NCBI RefSeq assembly: GCF_000744705.1 | Contig: NZ_JQML01000001.1 | Coordinates: forward strand, 5,528,017 to 5,592,016 | Reading direction: 5' to 3' | Origin: Streptacidiphilus albus JL83 | Lineage (GTDB): Bacteria > Actinomycetota > Actinomycetes > Streptomycetales > Streptomycetaceae | Length of the DNA: 64,000 nucleotides | Shown: one piece after another, positions 8,033 to 16,195 of the stretch | Layout of the letters: each line of letters starts with the position of its first letter | How positions within the stretch are numbered: position 1 is the first letter of the stretch | Notes under the pieces: generated by a model | Seen by the model: the letters and a program-made list of their open reading frames with translations, nothing else | Told to the model about the DNA's origin: nothing | Database searches by the model: none | Program-made: the position numbers and the translations under genes

Positions 8033-8812
8033 ATGACCAGCACCACCTGGGACCCCGCCCAGTACCTCCGTCACGCCGACCACCGCAGCCGCCCCTTCCA
8101 CGACCTCGTCAACCGCATCCCCACCACCCCCCGACGCGTGACCGACCTCGGCTGCGGACCCGGCAACACCACTGCCACCCTCACCGACCGCTGGCCCGAC
8201 GCCACCATCACCGGCGTCGACAACTCCACCGCCATGGTCGAACGCGCCCGCCACGACCACCCCGGCATCCGGTTCACCCTCGGCGACATCGCCACCCACC
8301 GACCCGACACCGACCTGCTGCTCTCCAATGCCGCGCTCCAGTGGGTCCCCGACCACGCCGAGCTCTTCCCCCGCTGGATCGACGCCCTCCCGGCCGGCGG
8401 CACCTTCGCCTTCCAGGTCCCCGGGAACTTCGGCTCCCCGACCCACACCCTCCTCGCCGACCTCAGGAACACCCCCCGCTGGGCCGGCCGCCTCGCCGAC
8501 ACCGAGCGCCCCGGCGTCCTCGAACCCGCCGAGTACCTCCACCGCCTCGCCGACCTCCACTGCACCGTCGACGCCTGGGAGACCACCTACCTGCAGGTCC
8601 TCACCGGACCGCACGACACCCCCGGCGGCCCCGTCCTCGACTGGATGCTCGGCACCGGGCTGCGCCCCGCCCTCGACGCCCTCCCCGACCCGGAGGAGCG
8701 CGCGGCCTTCCTCGCCGAGTACGGCGAGCTGCTCGACCACGCCTACCCGGCCACCCCGCACGGCACCGTGCTGCCCTACCGCCGTATCTTCGTCATCGCC
8801 GTGAAGCAGTGA
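8033..8812 (+). CDS. Trans-aconitate 2-methyltransferase-like SAM methyltransferase
   Basis: A class I SAM-dependent methyltransferase of 259 residues. The N-terminal WDPAQYLRHADHRSRPFHDL is typical of trans-aconitate methyltransferases (Tam), which methylate trans-aconitate so that it does not inhibit aconitase. SAM motif I VTDLGCGPGNTT is near residue 40, then ITGVDNS and the acidic LSNAALQWVPDH. The ATG at 8033 was chosen because GGAG precedes it and homology begins there; the frame is open from 7895 but crosses the operator region. It is divergent from marR. Its last codons merge into a 16-bp tandem repeat. Confidence 0.85.
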   Translation: MTSTTWDPAQYLRHADHRSRPFHDLVNRIPTTPRRVTDLGCGPGNTTATLTDRWPDATITGVDNSTAMVERARHDHPGIRFTLGDIATHRPDTDLLLSNAALQWVPDHAELFPRWIDALPAGGTFAFQVPGNFGSPTHTLLADLRNTPRWAGRLADTERPGVLEPAEYLHRLADLHCTVDAWETTYLQVLTGPHDTPGGPVLDWMLGTGLRPALDALPDPEERAAFLAEYGELLDHAYPATPHGTVLPYRRIFVIAVKQ

Positions 8813-8821
8813 TCGTGGTGA

Positions 8822-8917
8822 AGCAGTGAGTCCGCGCAGCAGTGAGTCCGCGCAGCAGTGATCCCGCGCAGCACTGAGCCCGCGCAGCAGTGACCCCGCG
8901 CGGCACTGAGCCCGCGC
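8822..8917 (+). repeat. Six tandem copies of a 16-bp unit after a stop codon
   Basis: Units 8822-8837, 8838-8853, 8854-8869, 8870-8885, 8886-8901 and 8902-8917 follow the consensus AGCAGTGAGYCCGCGC. The preceding gene end (GTGAAGCAGTGA at 8801-8812) looks like a related half-unit. The period is not a multiple of three, so it is non-coding. Confidence 0.85.
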
Positions 8918-8987
8918 AGCCGGTCATCGCCATCGGGCGCGGCCGTCGGACGCCCGCCCGCACCCGCCATGTACAGGAGTGCAGAAC

Positions 8988-9410
8988 ATGATCATCGCCC
9001 TCGACCACGTCCAGCTCGCCGCACCGCCCGGCAGCGAGGACCTCCTCCGTGCCTACTACGCGGACATCCTCGGCCTCACCGAGATCCCCAAGCCCCCCGT
9101 CCTCGCCGCCCGCGGCGGCTGCTGGTTCCAGAGCGGGACCGTCCAGATCCACATCGGCGTCGAGGACCCCTTCATCCCCGCCCGCAAGGCCCACCCCGCA
9201 CTCCGGATCCAGGGCATCCACGCCTACGCCGCCCGTATCGCCGAGCTCGGCGCAGCCGTCACCTGGGACGACAACCTCCCCGGACACGACCGCTTCTACT
9301 CGCACGACCCGGTCGGCAACCGCATCGAATTCCTCGAACCCCACCCCGCAGCGACCCCCGCCGCCACCCCCGCCACCCCCGACCAGCCCGGCGCCCCCGC
9401 CCAGGACTAG
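8988..9410 (+). CDS. VOC-superfamily (glyoxalase/bleomycin-resistance fold) protein
   Basis: A 140-residue protein of one vicinal-oxygen-chelate module pair: IIALDHVQLAAP at the start (metal-ligand His in DHVQL), GGCWFQSGTVQIHIGVEDPF in the middle and DPVGNRIEFLEPH near the end (conserved Glu ligand). The ATG at 8988 is preferred over the GTG at 8979 because AGGAG lies 8 bases before it. The C-terminal tail is Ala/Pro/Thr-rich. The substrate cannot be told from sequence. Its stop overlaps the convergent TetR gene by four bases. Confidence 0.85.
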   Translation: MIIALDHVQLAAPPGSEDLLRAYYADILGLTEIPKPPVLAARGGCWFQSGTVQIHIGVEDPFIPARKAHPALRIQGIHAYAARIAELGAAVTWDDNLPGHDRFYSHDPVGNRIEFLEPHPAATPAATPATPDQPGAPAQD

Positions 9411-10120
9411 TTCTTCCGACGACCCACCAACTGCGGCCGCCGCTCCATCCCCTCCAGACCGTGCCAGGCCAGATTCACCAGATGCGCCACCACCTCGGCC
9501 TTCTTCGGCTTCCGCACATCGAGCCACCACTGACCGGTCAGCGCGACCATCCCCACCAGCATCTGCGCATACATCGGCGCCAGCTTCGCGTCGTACCCAC
9601 GCGACTTGAACTCGTGCCCCAGGATGTCCTCGACCTGCGTCGCAATGTCGTTGATCAACGAAGCGAAGGTCCCCGTCGACTGCGCCACCGGCGAATCCCG
9701 CACCAGGATCCGGAAGCCGTCCGTCGACGTCTCGATGTAGTCCAGCAGCGCGAAGGCCGCCTCCTCGCACAACTCCCGCGGATGCCCCCCGGTCAACGAC
9801 CCCGTGACCATGTCCATCAGCAGCTGCATCTCGCGGTCCACCACCACCGCGTACAGCCCCTCCTTCCCCCCGAAGTGCTCGTACACCACCGGCTTCGACA
9901 CCCCGGCCTTCGCCGCGATCTCCTCCACCGACGTCGCCTCGTACCCCCGCTCCGCGAAAAGCGCCCGCCCCACGTCCAACAGCTGCTCACGCCGCTGCTT
10001 CCCGCTCATCCGCACACGGGCAGCCCGCCCGCCCGCAGCCGGGGCCCTGCGCGCACGGGCCGCCTTCGCGGGGACCGCTGGAACGCCTGCATCCCCTGAA
10101 CCACCGCTGCTGTCACTCAC
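9407..10120 (-). CDS. TetR-family regulator, likely of fatty acid desaturation
   Basis: A 237-residue regulator if it starts at the GTG at 10118-10120, seven bases after the desaturase stop; the frame is open to an ATG at 10150 and another start is possible at 10009. The TetR helix-turn-helix is at about residues 40-90 (REQLLDVGRALFAERGYEAT, then KAGVSKPVVYEHFGGKEGLY). The rest is the helical ligand/dimer domain. It lies directly downstream of the desaturase on the same strand, so the pair is probably an operon in which the TetR protein controls the palindrome upstream of the desaturase, as in lipid-sensing desaturase regulators. Confidence 0.9.
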   Translation of the reverse strand: MSDSSGGSGDAGVPAVPAKAARARRAPAAGGRAARVRMSGKQRREQLLDVGRALFAERGYEATSVEEIAAKAGVSKPVVYEHFGGKEGLYAVVVDREMQLLMDMVTGSLTGGHPRELCEEAAFALLDYIETSTDGFRILVRDSPVAQSTGTFASLINDIATQVEDILGHEFKSRGYDAKLAPMYAQMLVGMVALTGQWWLDVRKPKKAEVVAHLVNLAWHGLEGMERRPQLVGRRKN

Positions 10121-10127
10121 AGGACCA

Positions 10128-11108
10128 TCATGCCGCCCGCCGCGCCGCAACCCGCTCCGGGCTCGGCCAGCGGACGTCCCGGGCCCACCCCGCCAGCTCG
10201 AACCAGCGGATCAGCCGCGCCGACGAATCCACCTGCCCACGCAGCACCCCGTGCCGGGCCGAGGTGGGATCCGAGTGGTGCAGGTTGTGCCAGGACTCCC
10301 CGCAGGAGAGCACCGCCAGCCAGGCCACATTGCCCGACCGGTCCCGCGACTTGAACGGCCGCCGCCCCGTGGCATGGCAGATCGAGTTGATCGCCCAGGT
10401 CACGTGGTGCAGCAGCGACACCCGCACCAGCGAGCCCCAGAAGAACGCCGTCGCCGCCCCCTGCCACGACCAGCCCCACAGCCCGCCCACCAACGGCGGG
10501 ATCAGCAGCGAGACCACCGTGAACAGCCCGAACTGCCGCGACACCCAGGACACGTCCCGGTCCTGCACCAGGTCCGGTGCGTAGGTCTGCTGCGGAGTCT
10601 GCTCCTCGTCGAACAGCCAGCCGAGGTGCGCCCAGTACAGGCCCTTCAGCAGGGCCGGCACCGTCTCCCCGTAGCGCCACGGCGAGTGCGGATCACCCTC
10701 CTTGTCGGAGAACTTGTGGTGCCGGCGGTGGTCGGCCACCCAGCGCACCACCGGGCCCTCGATCGCCAGACTCCCGGCCACCGCCAGCGCGATCTTCAGC
10801 GCGCGGTTCGCCTTGAAGGACCCATGGGTGAAGAAGCGGTGGAAGCCGACGGTGACCCCGTGGCAGGCGGTGAAGTACATCACCACCATGATCACGACAT
10901 CGTGCCAGCCCAGCCCCCAGCCCCAGGCCACCGGCACGGCGGCCAGCAGCGCCAGGAACGGCACCAGGATGAACGAGCCCAGCGCGAACTGCTCCGCGAA
11001 TCCCTTGGTCTCACCGCCCCGCGTCGCCGAAGGAACCGAATCGGGACGTCGCGGCGGAAGCACGGCAGTCGCCGCAGCGACCGGCTCTTCGGACGATGGA
11101 CTGGTCAT
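10128..11108 (-). CDS. Acyl-CoA/fatty acid desaturase (membrane di-iron)
   Basis: Introduces a double bond into acyl chains at the membrane. The 326-residue protein starts at the ATG at 11106-11108 (GAGG about 13 bases upstream); the frame extends to 11327, but the extra part is Arg-rich and crosses the operator. The three histidine boxes are HRFFTH, HRRHH and HNLHH, in the order and spacing of the delta-9 acyl-CoA desaturase family. There are four or more membrane segments. It is upstream of and co-directional with the TetR gene. Confidence 0.93.
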   Translation of the reverse strand: MTSPSSEEPVAAATAVLPPRRPDSVPSATRGGETKGFAEQFALGSFILVPFLALLAAVPVAWGWGLGWHDVVIMVVMYFTACHGVTVGFHRFFTHGSFKANRALKIALAVAGSLAIEGPVVRWVADHRRHHKFSDKEGDPHSPWRYGETVPALLKGLYWAHLGWLFDEEQTPQQTYAPDLVQDRDVSWVSRQFGLFTVVSLLIPPLVGGLWGWSWQGAATAFFWGSLVRVSLLHHVTWAINSICHATGRRPFKSRDRSGNVAWLAVLSCGESWHNLHHSDPTSARHGVLRGQVDSSARLIRWFELAGWARDVRWPSPERVAARRAA

Positions 11109-11161
11109 CTCGCACAACCTCGGCAGGTGAGAAGGGGAGAAGGGAAAGTCGGGCACGTCCC

Positions 11162-11192
11162 TACGGGTCCGTAACCTACGGCATCGTAGGTT
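11162..11192. promoter_or_regulatory. Two overlapping palindromes upstream of desaturase
   Basis: TACGG-GT-CCGTA (11162-11173) abuts AACCTACG-GCAT-CGTAGGTT (11173-11192), a perfect 8-bp inverted repeat. They lie 54-84 bases upstream of the desaturase start, a normal position for a TetR operator. Control by the adjacent TetR protein is inferred. Confidence 0.6.
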
Positions 11193-11390
11193 GATTGCCC
11201 GGCCACGACGGCGCTCAATCGCCCCCGGGCGTGGCGAGGACGAAACCGCCGCGCGACGGTGGCGTGACCGACACGAGGACATGAGTCGTCGGGCCGGTCC
11301 GATGTTCCGCACCGTGGCCGGATTCACTCGATCGTGTGATCGGGATTGGTTCTCCCGATCTCACAGGGAACTCACAGGAAGAGTGGCCCC

Positions 11391-12290
11391 ATGACCACTC
11401 ACCTCCCGCCCCGGCCCACGCCCACCACCCCCGAGGACACCGAAGCGCAGCTCCGCGAACAGGCCATCGCGCTGCGCCGGGCCGGCTTGAGCCGACGTCA
11501 GATCCGTGACGAGCTCAAGCTCTGGAACAACGACAAGCTCAACCGCTTCCTCCGCAACGAGCCCCCACCCGAGTGGACCAGGCGCCCCAACGCCAAGGAC
11601 GACCTGCGCGCGAAGGCCCGCGCGCTGCGGGCGGAGGGCAAGACCTACGACCAGATCCAGGAGGCGCTGGGGGTGTCGCGGAGCTCGGTCTCGCTCTGGG
11701 TCCGTGATCTTCCCCGGCCTCCGCGCCGCAAGCCACCGGGGGACCGGCAGGAGTACATGGAGCGGGAGTACTGGGCGCCTCGGCGCGAGCAGCGAGAACT
11801 GGAGCGGCAGGCGGTGAAGGAAGGGGCGACGGCGGAGGTCGGCCGGATGTCCGAGCGTGAGCTGTTCCTGATCGGGGTGGCGCTCTACTGGTCCGAGGGG
11901 GCCAAGGACAAGCCGTACTCGCGCAGGGAGTGCGTCACGCTGATCAACAGCGATCCGGGGCTGGTCCGGGTCTACCTGGCCTGGCTGGACCTGCTCGGCG
12001 TCGACCGCTCGGCGCTGCGCTTCCGGTTGTCGATCCACGAGTCGGCCGATGTGGCGACGGCGGAGCGGTTCTGGGTCGATCTCGTGGGAGTGCCGGTGGC
12101 CGATCTCCAGCGTCCGAGCCTCAAGAAGCACAATCCGAAGACCCGAAGGCTCAATACCTCGGCCCAGTACACGGGCTGCCTGGTGATTAAGGTGCTCGGC
12201 GGAGCTGATCTGTACCGTCGCATTGAGGGCTGGTGGTACGGCATAGTAGGAGGCACGCAGGCACGTAGCGGGCCGACAGGAAGTCCTTGA
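11391..12290 (+). CDS. HTH protein of unknown function beside tRNA-Gln
   Basis: A 299-residue protein, not assigned to a named function. The N-terminal third holds two helix-turn-helix-like units: QAIALRRAGLSRRQIRDEL (about residues 24-42) and ARALRAEGKTYDQIQEALGV followed by SRSSVSLWVRDLPRPPRRK (about 75-115). The C-terminal half contains GVALYWSEGAK, LINSDPGLVRVYLAWLDLLGV and RLSIHES, then a C-terminal GWWYGI; this resembles a widespread family that looks like one half of a LAGLIDADG-type fold, which is only a guess. Start ATG has AGGAAGAG upstream. The stop is 21 bases before tRNA-Gln. The context suggests nucleic-acid binding. Confidence 0.8.
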   Translation: MTTHLPPRPTPTTPEDTEAQLREQAIALRRAGLSRRQIRDELKLWNNDKLNRFLRNEPPPEWTRRPNAKDDLRAKARALRAEGKTYDQIQEALGVSRSSVSLWVRDLPRPPRRKPPGDRQEYMEREYWAPRREQRELERQAVKEGATAEVGRMSERELFLIGVALYWSEGAKDKPYSRRECVTLINSDPGLVRVYLAWLDLLGVDRSALRFRLSIHESADVATAERFWVDLVGVPVADLQRPSLKKHNPKTRRLNTSAQYTGCLVIKVLGGADLYRRIEGWWYGIVGGTQARSGPTGSP

Positions 12291-12311
12291 TGTCCGCTTT
12301 GTAGCTGTAAT

Positions 12312-12384
12312 TCCGCTGTGGTGTAACTTGGCAGCACACGGGGTTTTGGTCCCCTTAGTCCAGGTTCAAATCCTGGCAGCGGAG
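12312..12384 (+). tRNA. tRNA-Gln (anticodon TTG)
   Basis: Acceptor stem TCCGCTG (12312-12318) pairs with CAGCGGA (12377-12383), and G12384 is the discriminator. The T arm is CCAGG-TTCAAAT-CCTGG. The anticodon loop TTTTGGT gives anticodon TTG, which reads CAA/CAG glutamine. CCA is not encoded. The outermost anticodon-stem pair is a C-T mismatch. Confidence 0.9.
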
Positions 12385-12401
12385 CTCTATGCCTTCTGGC
12401 A

Positions 12402-12431
12402 GGGGTCAGTGTCGGTTCGAGACCTGACCCC
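12402..12431 (+). terminator. Candidate hairpin after tRNA-Gln
   Basis: GGGGTCAG and CTGACCCC form an 8-bp stem with a 14-base loop 17 bases past the tRNA. Confidence 0.5.
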
Positions 12432-12566
12432 GCGGCTCGTTCGGCGGTTGTCCAACCCCCGCTATCCTCGAACCGTTCGGGCACGCCTGTGCGATACCCC
12501 TGCGGTAGTGGCGGCCCGGCGTCTGTGCACCCTCCCCCCTCCCGTGACGCCGAGGAGCCATCACCC

Positions 12567-14057
12567 GTGAGCCCGAACCCGCCGGCCGCCGTCATCGTTC
12601 TCGCCGCCGGCGAGGGCACCCGGATGAAGTCGGCCGCGCTGCCGAAGGTCCTGCACACCCTCTGCGGGCGCAGCCTGGTCGGCCACGCCGTCGCCGCCGC
12701 GCAGGAGCTGACGCCGGAGCACCTGGTCGTGGTGGTGGGCCATATGCGGGACAAGGTCGCCGCGCACCTCGCCGAGACCGACCCCTCGGTCCGGGCCGTG
12801 GTGCAGCAGGAGCAGCTCGGCACGGGCCATGCGGTGCGGGTGGCGCTGGAGGCGCTGGCGGCCGACGGGGTGGTGCTGGACGGCACGGTGGTCGTGAGCT
12901 ACGGCGATGTCCCGCTGCTGACGGCGGCGACGCTGCGTCAGCTGACGGCCGCGCATCTGGCGGACGGCAACGCGGTGACGGTGCTGACGGCGGAGGTGCC
13001 GGACCCGGCCGGGTACGGGCGGATCCTCCGCGCCGCCGACGGCGCGGTGCAGGCGATCGTCGAGCACAAGGACGCGAGCGACGCGGAGCGGGCGATCGCG
13101 GAGATCAACTCCGGGGTCTACGCCTTCGACGGCAAGCTGCTGGCCGAGGGCCTGGGCGAGGTGCGGACCGACAACAGCCAGGGCGAGGAGTACCTCACCG
13201 ATGTGCTGGGGATCCTCCGGGAGTCCGGGCACCGGGTCGGCGCCCTGGTGGCGGACGACTTCCGGGACATTCTGGGGATCAACGACCGGGTGCAGCTCGC
13301 GGAGACCCGTCGGATCATGAACGACCGGCTGCTGGACGCGGCGATGCGGGCCGGGGTGACGGTGGTGGACCCGGCGACGACCTGGCTGGACGTCCAGGTG
13401 ACCTTCGAGCGGGACGCGGTCGTGCTGCCCAACACCCAGCTCCAGGGGTCGACCAGCCTGGGTGAGGGGTCCGAGGTGGGTCCGAACTGCACGCTGAAGG
13501 ACACCCGGGTGGGCGCGGGCGCGCATGTGAGTAATGCCACAGCTGATCGCGCGGTCGTGGGTGCCGGCGCGGAGGTCGGTCCTTATGCCTACCTGCGTCC
13601 CGGAACGGTCCTCGGTGAGCGCTCGAAGGCGGGCACCTACGTCGAGATGAAGAACGCGGTCGTCGGCGCCGGCAGCAAGGTGCCGCACCTGTCGTACGTG
13701 GGCGACGCCACGATCGGTGAGGGGACGAACATCGGGGCGGCGTCCGTCTTCGTGAACTACGACGGCGTCAACAAGCACCACACGACCATCGGCAGCCACT
13801 GCCGCACCGGCTCGGACAACATGTTCGTCGCGCCGGTGACGGTCGGGGACGGGGTCTACACGGCGGCCGGCTCGGTGATCTACAAGGACGTTCCCGCAGG
13901 TGCGCTCGGGGTCACCCGGCCGCAGCAGCGCAACGTCGAGGGCTGGGTCGAGCGCAAGCGGCCGGGGACCGCGGCTGCCGCCGCGGCGGCTGCGGCGCGG
14001 GCCGGGCAGACCTCGACGGAGGACCCGGAGGCGACGGAAGCTGCTCCCGGCGCGTAA
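12567..14057 (+). CDS. glmU: Bifunctional N-acetylglucosamine-1-P uridyltransferase / glucosamine-1-P acetyltransferase
   Basis: Makes UDP-GlcNAc for peptidoglycan. The GTG at 12567 has GAGGAG 10 bases upstream; the frame is open from 12489 without support. It encodes 496 residues. The N-terminal uridylyltransferase domain (1 to about 235) has the loop LAAGEGTRMKS, the lysine region LPKVLHTLCG, QEQLGTGHAV and YGDVPLL. The C-terminal left-handed beta-helix (about 255-460) carries GPYAYLRPGT and NYDGVNKHHTTIGS, the acetyl-CoA site. A 35-residue Ala/Glu/Thr-rich tail follows. prs lies 122 bases downstream, as is standard. Confidence 0.97.
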   Translation: MSPNPPAAVIVLAAGEGTRMKSAALPKVLHTLCGRSLVGHAVAAAQELTPEHLVVVVGHMRDKVAAHLAETDPSVRAVVQQEQLGTGHAVRVALEALAADGVVLDGTVVVSYGDVPLLTAATLRQLTAAHLADGNAVTVLTAEVPDPAGYGRILRAADGAVQAIVEHKDASDAERAIAEINSGVYAFDGKLLAEGLGEVRTDNSQGEEYLTDVLGILRESGHRVGALVADDFRDILGINDRVQLAETRRIMNDRLLDAAMRAGVTVVDPATTWLDVQVTFERDAVVLPNTQLQGSTSLGEGSEVGPNCTLKDTRVGAGAHVSNATADRAVVGAGAEVGPYAYLRPGTVLGERSKAGTYVEMKNAVVGAGSKVPHLSYVGDATIGEGTNIGAASVFVNYDGVNKHHTTIGSHCRTGSDNMFVAPVTVGDGVYTAAGSVIYKDVPAGALGVTRPQQRNVEGWVERKRPGTAAAAAAAAARAGQTSTEDPEATEAAPGA

Positions 14058-14179
14058 CCTGGGGGACATCCAAGCGCCTCGGACGTGAGTCGTCCCCGGG
14101 TGCGCCAGCCAACCCCCACAGCAGCTAAGCCGCGCGCTGCGGCAGGTCCAGCGCGCGTCAGCAACGAGGAGACGGTGCA

Positions 14180-15154
14180 GTGACCGGGATCAAAACGTCC
14201 GGTGAGAAGAATTTGATGCTCTTCTCCGGCCGCGCACACCCCGAGTTGGCCCGGGAGGTGGCGGAGCAGCTGGGTGTGGACATTGTTCCGACCAAGGCTC
14301 TGGACTTCGCCAACGGTGAGATCTATGTCCGCTACGAGGAGTCCGTCCGCGGCGCCGACGCCTTTGTGCTGCAGAGCCACACGGCTCCGATCAACCAGTG
14401 GATCATGGAGCAGCTCATCATGATCGACGCCCTGAAGCGGGCGTCGGTGAAGAGCATCACCGTGATCATGCCGTTCTACGGCTACGCCCGTCAGGACAAG
14501 AAGCACCTGGGTCGGGAGCCGATCTCGGCGCGGCTGATAGCTGACCTCCTGAAGCAGGCGGGTGCGGACCGGCTGATGTCGGTGGACCTGCACACGGCGC
14601 AGATCCAGGGGTTCTTCGACGGCCCGGTGGACCACCTGTTCGCGCTGCCGCTGCTGGCGGACTACGTGGGCGGCAAGGTGGATCGGGACCGGCTGACGAT
14701 CGTGTCGCCGGACGCGGGCCGGGTGCGGGTGGCGGACCAGTGGTCGGACCGGCTGGGTGCGCCGCTGGCGATCATCCACAAGCGGCGTGACCCGAACGTG
14801 GCGAACAAGGTGATGTCGGCCGAGGTCGTCGGTGATGTGCGGGACCGTGTCTGCGTGCTGGTCGACGACATGATCGACACTGGTGGCACCATCTGTGCGG
14901 CGGCGGATGCGCTGTTCGAGCAGGGTGCGGCCGACGTGATCGTGGCGGCGACGCACGGGGTGCTGTCGGGTGCGGCGACCGATCGTCTGAAGAACTCGCG
15001 GGCGAGCGAGTTCGTGTTCACCAACACCCTGCCGACGCCGGGTGAGCTGCAGCTGGACAAGGTGACGACGCTGTCGATCGCGCCGCTGATCGCGCGGGCG
15101 ATCCGTGAGGTCTTCGACGACGGTTCGGTGACGAGCCTGTTCGAGGGCGTCTGA
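14180..15154 (+). CDS. prs: Ribose-phosphate pyrophosphokinase (PRPP synthetase)
   Basis: Makes PRPP from ribose-5-phosphate and ATP for nucleotide, His and Trp synthesis. The 324-residue protein starts at a GTG with GAGGAGACGG upstream. The flexible-loop/ATP region GYARQDKKHLGREPISARL is near residue 97-115, and the PRPP-binding loop VLVDDMIDTGGT is near residue 230. DLHTAQIQGFFDGPVDHL matches the class I signature. It is co-directional with glmU. Confidence 0.97.
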   Translation: MTGIKTSGEKNLMLFSGRAHPELAREVAEQLGVDIVPTKALDFANGEIYVRYEESVRGADAFVLQSHTAPINQWIMEQLIMIDALKRASVKSITVIMPFYGYARQDKKHLGREPISARLIADLLKQAGADRLMSVDLHTAQIQGFFDGPVDHLFALPLLADYVGGKVDRDRLTIVSPDAGRVRVADQWSDRLGAPLAIIHKRRDPNVANKVMSAEVVGDVRDRVCVLVDDMIDTGGTICAAADALFEQGAADVIVAATHGVLSGAATDRLKNSRASEFVFTNTLPTPGELQLDKVTTLSIAPLIARAIREVFDDGSVTSLFEGV

Positions 15155-15215
15155 CGGATATCGGGCGCGTGCGTGTGACGCTCGTCGCCCGGGTGGCGGT
15201 AGCCGCCTGATCGTT

Positions 15216-15245
15216 TTGGGTCCCTCGCCGGGTCTGGGCTATGCT
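15216..15245 (+). promoter_or_regulatory. Candidate promoter of rplY
   Basis: TTGGGT (15216-15221) and TATGCT (15240-15245) with an 18-base spacer resemble a housekeeping sigma promoter. Transcription from here would leave a leader of about 195 bases before rplY. Confidence 0.5.
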
Positions 15246-15266
15246 CAGGAAACTGCCCGGCGAGGG
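15222..15266. other. Inverted repeat around the rplY promoter
   Basis: CCCTCGCCGGG (15222-15232) and CCCGGCGAGGG (15256-15266) are perfect 11-bp arms separated by 23 bases that contain the TATGCT hexamer. It could be the prs terminator, an operator or both. Confidence 0.5.
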
Positions 15267-15305
15267 AGTCCCGTTTGCGTGTGACTCCGTGATCGACGCG
15301 CTGCA

Positions 15306-15320
15306 CCGCTGTTACAGCGG
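15306..15320. promoter_or_regulatory. Palindrome in rplY leader
   Basis: CCGCTGT-T-ACAGCGG is a perfect 7+1+7 palindrome 129 bases before the rplY start, within the inferred leader. It is too short-looped for a stable RNA hairpin and is a candidate DNA-binding site. Confidence 0.4.
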
Positions 15321-15448
15321 ATTGTTGTGCGAGATGCCGCCGGGCGACTCATCCCAGTTCTTTCGGGTGAGGTTCTGCCGGTGGCTTTCTTCGTTTTCGG
15401 GGACGGTCGGTCCGGTCGGCGCCCGCCCCGTTTCCGAGGAGTGCCGTC

Positions 15449-16033
15449 ATGGCCGAGATCCGTCTTGCAGCTGAGCCCCGCAACGAGTTCGGCAAGGGTG
15501 CGGCCCGTCGTGCCCGCCGCGCCGGCCTGGTGCCCGCCGTCGTCTACGGCCACGGTGTCGACCCGGTCCACGTCAACCTGCCGAGCCACGCGCTGATGCT
15601 GGCGCTGAAGACCCCGAACGTGCTGCTGTCGCTGCCGATCGACGGCAAGGACGAGTTCGTGCTGCCGAAGGCCGTGCAGCGGGACGCGATCAAGCGCAAC
15701 ATCAAGCACGTCGACCTGCTGCTGGTGAAGCGCGGCGAGAAGGTCACCGTCGAGATCCAGATCCTGACCGAGGGCGAGCTGGCCCCGGGCGGGAACCTGC
15801 TGGAGCACATCCTGAACACCCTGCCGCTGGAGGCCGAGGCCACCCACCTGCCCGAGTCGGTCACCGTGTCGGTGGCGGGCCTGGAGTCCGGCAACGCGAT
15901 CCTGGCGAAGGACATCCAGCTGCCGAAGGGCGCGACCCTGGCCGTGGACCCGGAGACCGTGGTCCTGCAGGTCGTGTCGGCGCAGGTCGAGGCTCCGGCC
16001 GAGGGCACCGACGAGGCTGCCGCCGAGGCCTGA
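15449..16033 (+). CDS. rplY: 50S ribosomal protein L25/general stress protein Ctc
   Basis: Binds 5S rRNA. The 194-residue length and two-domain layout mark the long Ctc/TL5 form: an L25 domain (1 to about 92; RRARRAGLVPAVVYGHGVDPVHV) and a C-terminal beta domain (about 95-183; LTEGELAPGGNLLEHILNTL). An acidic Ala/Glu tail follows. It has a long leader with a candidate promoter and palindromes. It lies between prs and pth, the usual actinomycete order. Confidence 0.96.
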   Translation: MAEIRLAAEPRNEFGKGAARRARRAGLVPAVVYGHGVDPVHVNLPSHALMLALKTPNVLLSLPIDGKDEFVLPKAVQRDAIKRNIKHVDLLLVKRGEKVTVEIQILTEGELAPGGNLLEHILNTLPLEAEATHLPESVTVSVAGLESGNAILAKDIQLPKGATLAVDPETVVLQVVSAQVEAPAEGTDEAAAEA

Positions 16034-16051
16034 TCCCTCCCGGTTCTCCTT

Positions 16052-16088
16052 CGCTGCCCCGGCCGTGTTCCCACCGGCCGGGGCAGCG
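16052..16088 (+). terminator. Hairpin terminator after rplY
   Basis: A 14-bp perfect stem (CGCTGCCCCGGCCG with CGGCCGGGGCAGCG) and 9-base loop, 18 bases past the rplY stop. Confidence 0.8.
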
Positions 16089-16195
16089 GTGTCTTCGCAG
16101 GCGGCGGAGGCGGTGCGGCAGTGTCGTTGGTTGATGGGCTGGGATTCGAACGTGCCGAGTTCCGAGTGGGCCGGTGCTGAGGGAGGATGTCGCGG

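Noticed and set aside
8822-8917. CRISPR-like array
   Set aside because: Units are contiguous 16-bp copies with no spacers and there are no cas genes in the window.
8793-9770. A 325-residue minus-strand gene over the VOC gene
   Set aside because: It reads through the 16-bp tandem repeat and is Gly/Val/Asp-rich shadow sequence; the plus strand shows the VOC motifs and a good ribosome site.
9407-10150. The TetR gene at 9407 as repressor of the 41.7-44.9 kb operators
   Set aside because: The sites upstream of its neighbouring desaturase (CGTAGGTT arms) differ from CTGACGGACCGTCAG, so a different regulator is more likely.
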